Positions 56,525 through 64,000 of a DNA stretch of 64,000 bases are shown here, piece by piece. This stretch comes from Theristus sp. LFF4_11 (taxonomy: Eukaryota; Nematoda; Chromadorea; Monhysterida; Xyalidae). The DNA lies in assembly GCA_030248135.1 (NCBI GenBank), contig JASANC010003853.1, positions 62,001-126,000 of the forward strand. Reading direction: 5' to 3'. Position 1 is the first letter of the stretch. Every line of letters begins with the position of its first letter. Below the pieces are notes generated by a model. That model saw only the letters and a list, made by a program, of their open reading frames with translations. It had not been told where the DNA came from and made no database searches. Both the position numbers and the translations under genes were made by a program.

Positions 56525-58550
56525 TTACGTGGTGGGGGGGGGGTGTCTAGCAAATTTCGAGGGGGGGGGGTGTGGATGGTCCAGTGTCAGGTTTTGGGGG
56601 GTGGGTGTCGCGTGACCCCCCCACCCCCCCACCCGGCGGTCAAGGGTGCTATGGGGGGGGGGGGGGGGTACCCCCCCACCCCCCCCCTCGTCTTCGGTAC
56701 TGATCCTAAACCTAATCCTAATCCTAAGCCAAGCCTTTTTGATAAGGTGAAAATGATCAATTTAGTTTTTGCATTTTTTTCTTTCCTGTGTTAAAGGGCA
56801 GGGGCCACCGCCACTGCACATCAGGGGTCGAGCCCGATTTTTGGCGAATCCGAGGGGGGGGGGGGGGTCCGCCCAAATTTGGGGCGTAGTAATGCTTCTT
56901 TATTCAAAACGCACGCACACATGTTTCAGTATGCTCATCTCATGCTCATCATCCACTAGCGCAGCGCACACGCTCCGCACCCTGTCATTACACACGCTCC
57001 GGTCTTGCGTGATTAAAAAAGATAACCGAACGTCCCAAACCATCACGGAACACAACCAAAACCGATTAGTGGAGACGAGGACGAGACGAGACCCAATTTT
57101 CCGGATCGGACTTTGGCTGAATCGATCATCTCGAATCGAATCAAACTGAAGGGCAAAAATCGATCGAGAGAGGATGCAATGGCAGCTGCACGGTACGGCA
57201 TCAAACCACTGCGTTCACTCACAATGGAATGTGTATCTCATCTATCTCATCTCAACTCAATCGCAAACTGGTGCTGGTTCAAAAAGAATAGTGAAAGTGT
57301 CGACTGAAAAATTGCTCTTTCACATTTTTTGCAGACCTCAACAGTCGGCTGAACGTCTACGCACACTGCAGTTGTTGAAATCTCGCTTGAAATTTACTTT
57401 TTCAATCCTGCAACCCGCCGACGTCAGAAGTCACACACCCTCCAGTGAAATGCTGCGTTCACCCAGCGGCAGCCTGTTTGTCTCACGTGTCGCTGTCGTC
57501 CCATTCCCACCGTCTCGTCCCATCACCATCGTCATTAGCTCTTTTCACTTTCAATGTCACCACCCTCACCCAGCCCGCTCCCTTCAATTTCATTCACTCT
57601 TTGTGGTTCTGCTTGTCTTGCGTCTTGCCTTGTGGTTTCTTCGCTTCGTCCCGTCGTCGTCGGTTTTTGCTTTTTTTCCATTATTGCCGTCGCGTTTCAC
57701 AAGTTCCCTTTTAAAACTAAAGACTTAGCCCGTTCAATTTCACGTTTCGGTTTTTAAATCCAATTCAGACAAGAATCGAGTCGTTGACTGACTTGGTTTT
57801 TTTATTACTTTCAAACACTTCTAAATTAAGGAAAAAACTTATTTTTTAAAAATTTAATTTTGGAGCGCGTTTTATTTCACGCTTTTTGAATAAAGTAGGC
57901 AAACCGGGGGGGGTCGTCCCGGGTGGGGGGGGTCGACTTGGTTGGGGGGGGGGCTCCCGAGCGAGACCGAAAATTCTAGGGGGGGGGGGGGGTCGGACCA
58001 AAAGTTGTTGAATAAAAGTGCTAGAAACCACAGCATCCAGTCAAGGCCTCTCTCTAGTCTCTAGTCATACATTTTGCTTTGATTTTCGTTCGGGTCGGGA
58101 CATCTGAAAGCTACACGAACGAGACACGCTGCACGCGTGAGACTTGATATTGAAGTACAGTATTGAAAACATTGACGTACAAGTGGTAAATGTATAACAA
58201 AGTGGTACGTATACAAAAAAACATACAATATATATTGAGATACAAACATGCATATAATATAGATACCTACAAATGAGAGAAATATAGAGATATGCAAGAG
58301 AAAATGTCTCCATCGAAAGTCAAAATCAAAGGTGGGGGGTGGTCAGACGGTCAGGATTTGGTAGGGGGGGGGGTTGGAAGGTCGAAATCTGGGAGGGGGG
58401 GGGGTCTGGCCCCCCCCAAATTCGAGAGGGGGGGTATTTTGACCAAAATTGGGGGGGGGTTTGCCCGGGTGGGGGGGGGGGTGTCGACTTGGTTGGGGGG
58501 GGGGGGGGTACCCCCCCCCCCCCCCCCCCCCCCCCCCATCTCGACCCCTG
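56525..58550. repeat. Cluster of G-run-rich repeats
   Basis: Tracts at 56529-56700, 56853-56884, 57905-57995 and 58330-58545 consist of 5- to 25-base G or C runs separated by TTGGTTG, TCGACTTGG and CAAATTTGG. A similar copy lies at 62573-62740. Reading frames rich in Gly and Pro here are artefacts. The DNA between the tracts holds no gene that I can support. Confidence 0.7.
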
Positions 58551-58764
58551 CTGCACATGCACCTGTTTTAATAATGATGCATTACGTGATTATTTAGCAT
58601 TTATATTTTATTTATCACTTTGATTTTCAATTTTTTTTAATTTTTTTTCTTAAAAACAAAAAAAGACGATTTTTTTAATTTTGACAACCCTATTCGGGAG
58701 GCGCTTGCACATCAAATGTAGTTCTTCGGACTCTCTGATTCATTTATTTTTTATTTTATTTATT

Positions 58765-58990
58765 TTTAATTATACGCGCGCCGGTTCCGGAAACCCGAAG
58801 GTACCAAACTCCGGCGGAGACGGGCAATTACTGCCCCGAGCCCAATTTTACCCTCGGCTCAGGAGGGAATAGACCATCAGATGTTTGTTGGTCACTAATT
58901 TTCCACGAGTATGTCTTGTCCACAGCAAGGTTCGAACCGGGTACCTACAGAACTGTAGGCCGAAGTTCTACCGCTACGCCATGGACGCGA
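58765..58990 (-). repeat. tRNA-derived SINE, family 2
   Basis: Reverse copy in intergenic DNA; box B GGTTCGAACCGGG and box A region near 58975, followed by a (GAC)n run. Confidence 0.75.
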
Positions 58991-59469
58991 CGACGACGAC
59001 GACGACGACGTTATGATAGCTCAACATTGATTTTAAATCTTTTTTCAAATTTTTTCTTTAAAAAAAATGACGAGTTTTGCTTTTTTAACAACCCTGTGCC
59101 GGAGGGAGGGAAATGTGAACGTCGACAAAAACAGGTGCATTCAATCCGCGCTGACGCGCTGAGTTCGAATATTGACATCAGGCAAAAGTGCTTAGATTAT
59201 TTTAACTCTATCTTAAAATTAGCAAAAATTTTCAAGAAAATGACCCCTTCAACCTCAATTTCGACATACATTTTGTACATATCTTTTCAGCATTGATATT
59301 CACATAATTTCTTACTTTGCTATTTCGCTTTCGCATCGCACATGCATTTTTGACTTTTTTGACATTTTTTCATCAAACTACATTTTTGAAAGAAAATTGG
59401 AAAATGTCCGGCCGTAGCGGGTGATTTTTTTGTTTTTAGAGAAACCAAATAAATATGATTGATTATAAT

Positions 59470-62020
59470 TCAGGAATGAATCCTTTGAATCTCAAGAAAA
59501 CTTCTCACAACTTGATCACTCAGATTGAAGAACATTGTTTGAAATGGATTTTTCACTAGATCACTGGACAAAATGTCTGCAATTTGGCCATCGCGCATGT
59601 GCAGCAATCGCATTTTCTCCGGGTGCACCACTTTTGTTGTCACCTGACGTCCACTGTTGTCAACATTCACAAATTGGTCGACACTGTGCACCAGTTGGCG
59701 AAGCACCAGCTCAGGCCGTATGATCAGTTTGCTACGTTTGCTCGGTGGTAACGCCCGGGACACCGTGATTTTCGGATGAGACAAAATGGAAAGAAATCTT
59801 CGTAGCTCATTATCCGTCGTGTTTTGGATGGAAATATTTTTGGTGAATCTGCAATTGGTTTAGCAATAAATTGAACTTGCATTAAGACTCACACGAATTC
59901 ATCAGCAGATTCAGTTCGGTTTTTGTTCTGTCCGTTCCGGTACCGAAGATGACAGACATGTTAGGTAGGAGTGGATGGGGTACCTGCCCGTAAGGGGGCT
60001 GCTAAATTTTGTTTGGGGGTTGGGGGAGCAAGTGGGACTTACGGGTCAGCGAATTGCCAATTGGAAAGCTTTCTGGTTATCTCAAAAACAAGAAAATACA
60101 ATTTGAAAAATTTTCCTTTTTTAATGCGTGCCTGAAATTATTCTGAAGCGGAGCCAAATCATACGACGCCGAATGCTGGAACATCCAGGCGCCCGTTCTA
60201 TCAAAATCCGGGTTGTCTGCTCTCTCGTTTCCGAGAAAATGCAGCAGAAAGTTCCGCCGGTTGTCGTTGGAATTCGTGTGGAGTATGAATTCGTCCCAGT
60301 CAACTCGGACGACAAACGGGACAACACCGGCGAGGCGAAACTGACAGTCGTGGATTTGCAGAAGTGAACTGGCACGAAACGACACTGACGGCGCAATGGA
60401 AGCCGGTAGAATGGTGAGGAAACTGCAACGGCAATAGAGCGAATGTTAGTTTTAAGACATAAAAACGTCCAAAACGTCAGATAACCCTCGTAACCAACTA
60501 CACTACGGATACCGTACCCCTGTTTTCTGTAATATTCGAGCACTGTGTCCACTTCTTTGGTCGCCGAATGCCGGTTGACCCAAACATGCGACACCCCAGC
60601 AAATTTGTAAAACTCCGCAAACAGCAGCACACGCCACCAAGCCGCGTAGCCGCTGTGCAACTGAAAGCCGTAAAAATACAATAATGAGCAAAACTCGTTC
60701 CCGAGTTTGACTCACCACTTTGACACTCAAACACAATTGACTCACCACTTTGACACTCAAACACAAATGACTCACCACTTTGACGCACGCATGCAGAGCT
60801 GTGTTATTTTTGGGCGCTTCAGTTTTTACCTGCACAACAGGTAGTTCACAGAGCTTTGAGAAATTCCCGAGACTGTCAACGATTCTGTTTGACATCCAGA
60901 TCAGATTCGTGTTCATATCAAACGCGAATTGAACTTTTTCAATTTCTGAGTAACTTGAATTATGAAGATCGTTTTCCGTGACCGGACAGTAGAGGAACTG
61001 CGGCCAATTTGGCCTACTCAACGAGTCGAACATCGCCCAGTCGGCGTGCACTCCTTCCACTAATTCAAGACGCCCAAATTTGTTGGCCACGTTCTGTCCA
61101 CTTTTTAGTCCGATTTGGCAATTCACAGTGTAATTGGGTTGAATGCGGGAGAGATACGGGCCGTATAATAACACTTTAACGACGGGTTGCTGGGGCATCA
61201 GTTTTGTGGATTCAAAAATTTGCATGTTCAATTAAAAAAAGTTTTCATTACACGCGCCGCTGGTACAAACTTCCAATCAATCGAAAGTTTCTTCTTTCAA
61301 TGTGCGTTGTAATGTATTGGCTATTAATTCGAACGTATCTGATCGAAATGACGTCATGTGCTCGGATACATGCGCTTGTCATAGGCAGCCACCCGGAGTT
61401 TCAGTTTGAACTGATTTCATCCCGTTAAAAAACATGCGAATGGAGTGAACCAAACTGAAATCCTGTGAATCCTGGGCATAACAAACGGGTGTATGAGGCA
61501 CTAATGACATCAGTCAGGCTTGCAGCTTGACGCGTTCGAATATGCAAAGTTTCAACTTTAACAAAACTGATTCCTTATGACGTCGATCGAAGTAGGCAGG
61601 GCCAGTCGAAAGTGTGAACCCAGCGTAAGAGCGGCATTGAGAACGCATTGGGCGAATGGTTGCTGTTGTTATCTTGTTCGTGGTATTTTCAATAAAGTGA
61701 TTATGTTTCTCTAATTGTTTTGCTGTAGTTAACCGTGGATTTGCCGATGACTGAAGCGATAACAACAATAAGCTGGTGTTGGTAAAAGATCCTGCGGTCG
61801 ATGAACCCACCGCCGCCAGTAGCGACCGTTGCTTTTGCACGTCCGTTGCTGATTTATTATGTTGTTGGAAATTCAAAAAGAATTTGTGATCAGCAGTGGA
61901 AAATAGTTCGCTTTGTTCTTCGTTCAGCAGGAAGATGAATAGTGCAACAGTGAAAGAAACACAGCAAATGAGCACACGCAAACGAATCAATCGTTGGCGA
62001 TTGCTGATTTTCAAACGCAT
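59470..62020 (-). CDS. GT92 (DUF23) glycosyltransferase
   Basis: Exons 61568-62020 (ATG), 60830-61189, 60518-60660, 60132-60422 and 59470-59848 (stop), phases 0, 0, 2, 2, give 541 residues. Residues about 14-33 form a single hydrophobic signal anchor after a basic start, so a type II Golgi protein. Family features: GPAYFDRRHK before the first intron; VVKVLLYGPY; AAWWRVLLFAEFYKFAGVSH followed by a VDTVLEYY helix; and VPFVVRVDWDEFI, the GT92 equivalent of the DxD metal site; then TGAWMFQH and KLIIRPELVLRQLVHSVD near the end. GT92 members transfer hexoses to glycans, for example galactose to core fucose by C. elegans GALT-1; the substrate here is unknown. The fourth intron appears to be GC-AG. 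Intron 2 contains a threefold repeat of about 30 bases at 60700-60790. Confidence 0.9.
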
Positions 62021-64000
62021 TTTGAAAACATTTGAGAATTTTGACCTTTTTCTCTACAACTGTGCGTAAACGTAAACGTAACAAATACCTTGTAATTTGA
62101 CTATTTTTTGTAAAATTCTTGTTTTCCTTGAGTACTGAGCAGTTCGGCTTTGACCACATGTTGCCTAGCAATTTTGATTATGTGCTGAAGGGTAAAAGGC
62201 TATTTGCATAATAAATGAATGTGCTTTGCTTGGGTGTTTGGTATTGCATGTTTTTCGCCGTATTAGTTAGCTAAATGCTACAATTGTATTTCCCCACCCC
62301 ATATCGCAAAGAATCGGGGTCGACCCCCTGCCTGGGTGTGCACCTAAAATTCCACTTTTTTCAAAAAAATTGGTTTTCAAATTTATATAAGAAAATATTA
62401 TTTTCAAGTTCAACGTTAATTTCGACCTACCTTTTGAAACATGTGGATCCAAACCCAGGTCGTGTTTCTCGTTCCAAACTTTCCCAAATCTATAATTTCG
62501 ACCTTCCCTACCCCCTTCCCTAATTTCGACCTTCTATAAAACCTAAATTTGCCTCTAAAAACAGTAAAAAGCAGGGGTCGAGGGTCGATTTTTGGCGAAT
62601 CCGAGGGGGGGGGGCGCCCAAATTTGGGGGGGAGGTTGCCCGGGGTCGACATGGTTGTGGGGGCAATTCCGTAAGGGGGGTCCGAGGTCCGAGAGATGCT
62701 AAAATCGTAGGGGGGGGGGGTAAAATTTTTCAAAATTTTTGGCACATAGTAAAAATAGGCAAAAATTTTTCTAACAACTAAAAATCTAACTGTCTTGGGC
62801 CATTCTTTTTGTCTTGGGTCACTTATTTTGTTTTGGACAACGCATTAGTAAAGAGCGCCAAAAATTCTACCAAAAACTGACTTCATACGATGAGGTTATT
62901 CGTAAACCAGTGATTCGACGAACTCTTAACTTCCCAACCAAATTTATTTTGTGTTTGTTTTTTTTTCAATCAACATCAACAGTTTTCAGTTTCAGTCTGC
63001 CTGTCAGAGTCGGTTTTGTTTTGTATTATAGTGTCGTGTCGCGACTGTGTCGTTGTGTTCGAGTGTTTGGTTCGGTTGACTTTTTCTCTCAGTTGTGTTA
63101 ACAGTTAAAAACTTAACACTTACCGGACATTTTCATGTCATTTCCTTTTTTTATTCCACTTACTTTGAGGCATTCTGTTGTTCTGCTGATGCGTTTTCTC
63201 AGACTCGACTGGATCACACAGTTGCTTTCTTTTGATTTGTTTTCAAAGAAAATTGTGAATCGGAAAAGCGAAATAAAAAACGAAAAAAAACAAAGCCCAC
63301 ACGAGACTCTGGGCAAAAAAGCATAAATGGACACTTTCTGTGGAAAGTAAAAAACGCATTTCCAGATAAAAATACATTTTTGATGGCCAAAATTCGTTTT
63401 TTAATCAGTACCGTGAGCGGGGGGTGGGGGGGGGGGTACACCTAGGGTTAGGGGGCATTGATAAAACTACAGACCCGCACCAGACCCGACCCGATAAAAA
63501 TTGTGTGATAAAACTACAGACCCGATGTCGGGTCGGGTCTGGACCAGAAAAGCGTTGATAATACTACAGACCCGATGTTTTTGAAAAAGTGCTCCAAAAT
63601 TTGAAAAAATCAAAAAAAAATTAAATTGGCCCAAAATCGGCCAAAATAAACGTAGTTGGCTGGGAACAGGTTGCAAATATAAAAAAATGTTTTTGTTTGG
63701 CGGGAAATTCAAATATTGAATCAAAACGTGTCTGGTCTGGTCACAGTCAGTTTTGTTTGCTTCACGCGGCTGATGTTACAAGTTCCATATATGAGGGTGT
63801 GGCTCTGCGAGTAACAAAACATACACGGCAGTTCTGGGCTCGTATTGGCTGCTCATGTTATCGATTTCACAACGTGCATGAGCGTCGACTCAGGATTTAG
63901 GATTTCCTGGATTTCACGCTTTCACTATTGTTACTGCACGCGGCTGATGTTACACGTTTTGTATATGATAGAGTGTGGCTATGCGAGATACAACACACGA
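62021..64000. other. Intergenic, upstream of the GT92 gene
   Basis: Has a G-run repeat (62573-62740), three ACTACAGACCCG direct repeats (63467-63580), and two similar blocks GCGGCTGATGTTACA at 63766 and 63940. No gene that I can support. Confidence 0.5.

Noticed and set aside
57174..57728. Plus-strand 184-codon frame
   Set aside because: Ser/Phe/Val-rich composition typical of pyrimidine-rich non-coding DNA, no domain, no supported start.

Overview
The window is nuclear DNA of an animal, most likely an ecdysozoan such as a nematode. The evidence is small exons with GT-AG introns ending in TTTCAG, a TRPM cation channel, a peptide O-xylosyltransferase with a WSC domain, a GT92 glycosyltransferase, the TFIIIC subunit GTF3C6, and a very dense load of tRNA-derived SINEs and short palindromic transposons. 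I cannot name the species. All gene models were built by hand from splice-site phase and protein similarity, and most close exactly in frame.

Layout, low to high coordinates: a TRPM channel (minus, about 0.36-20.6 kb, 3' end outside or unresolved), interrupted by a 4.8 kb satellite and hosting a small plus-strand gene (16.9-18.1 kb) in one intron; a two-exon 98-aa unknown gene (minus, 21.0-21.5 kb); two tandem plus-strand paralogues for secreted proteins with a CCP/sushi-like C-terminus (23.4-25.7 and 26.1-27.1 kb); GTF3C6 (minus, 27.9-30.7 kb); peptide O-xylosyltransferase in 13 exons (minus, 31.9-39.7 kb); a 21-exon, 1200-residue zinc-finger protein carrying four FLYWCH-like modules (minus, 41.2-54.9 kb); repeat-rich DNA (54.9-59.5 kb); a GT92 glycosyltransferase (minus, 59.5-62.0 kb); and repeat-rich DNA to the end.

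The genes do not form one pathway. The xylosyltransferase and the GT92 enzyme are both predicted type II Golgi glycosyltransferases; GTF3C6 and the zinc-finger protein are nuclear; TRPM is a membrane channel.

The most distinctive content is (i) the zinc-finger protein, whose four modules have a C-x2-C...H-x-C ligand pattern and are each split by a phase-1 intron at the same place, (ii) the paralogous secreted proteins of unknown family, and (iii) transposon ends lying exactly at splice sites, including donor sites partly made of transposon target duplications or of a SINE tail. At least seven short-element families, two tRNA-derived SINE families and two higher-order satellites make up most of the intronic and intergenic sequence.
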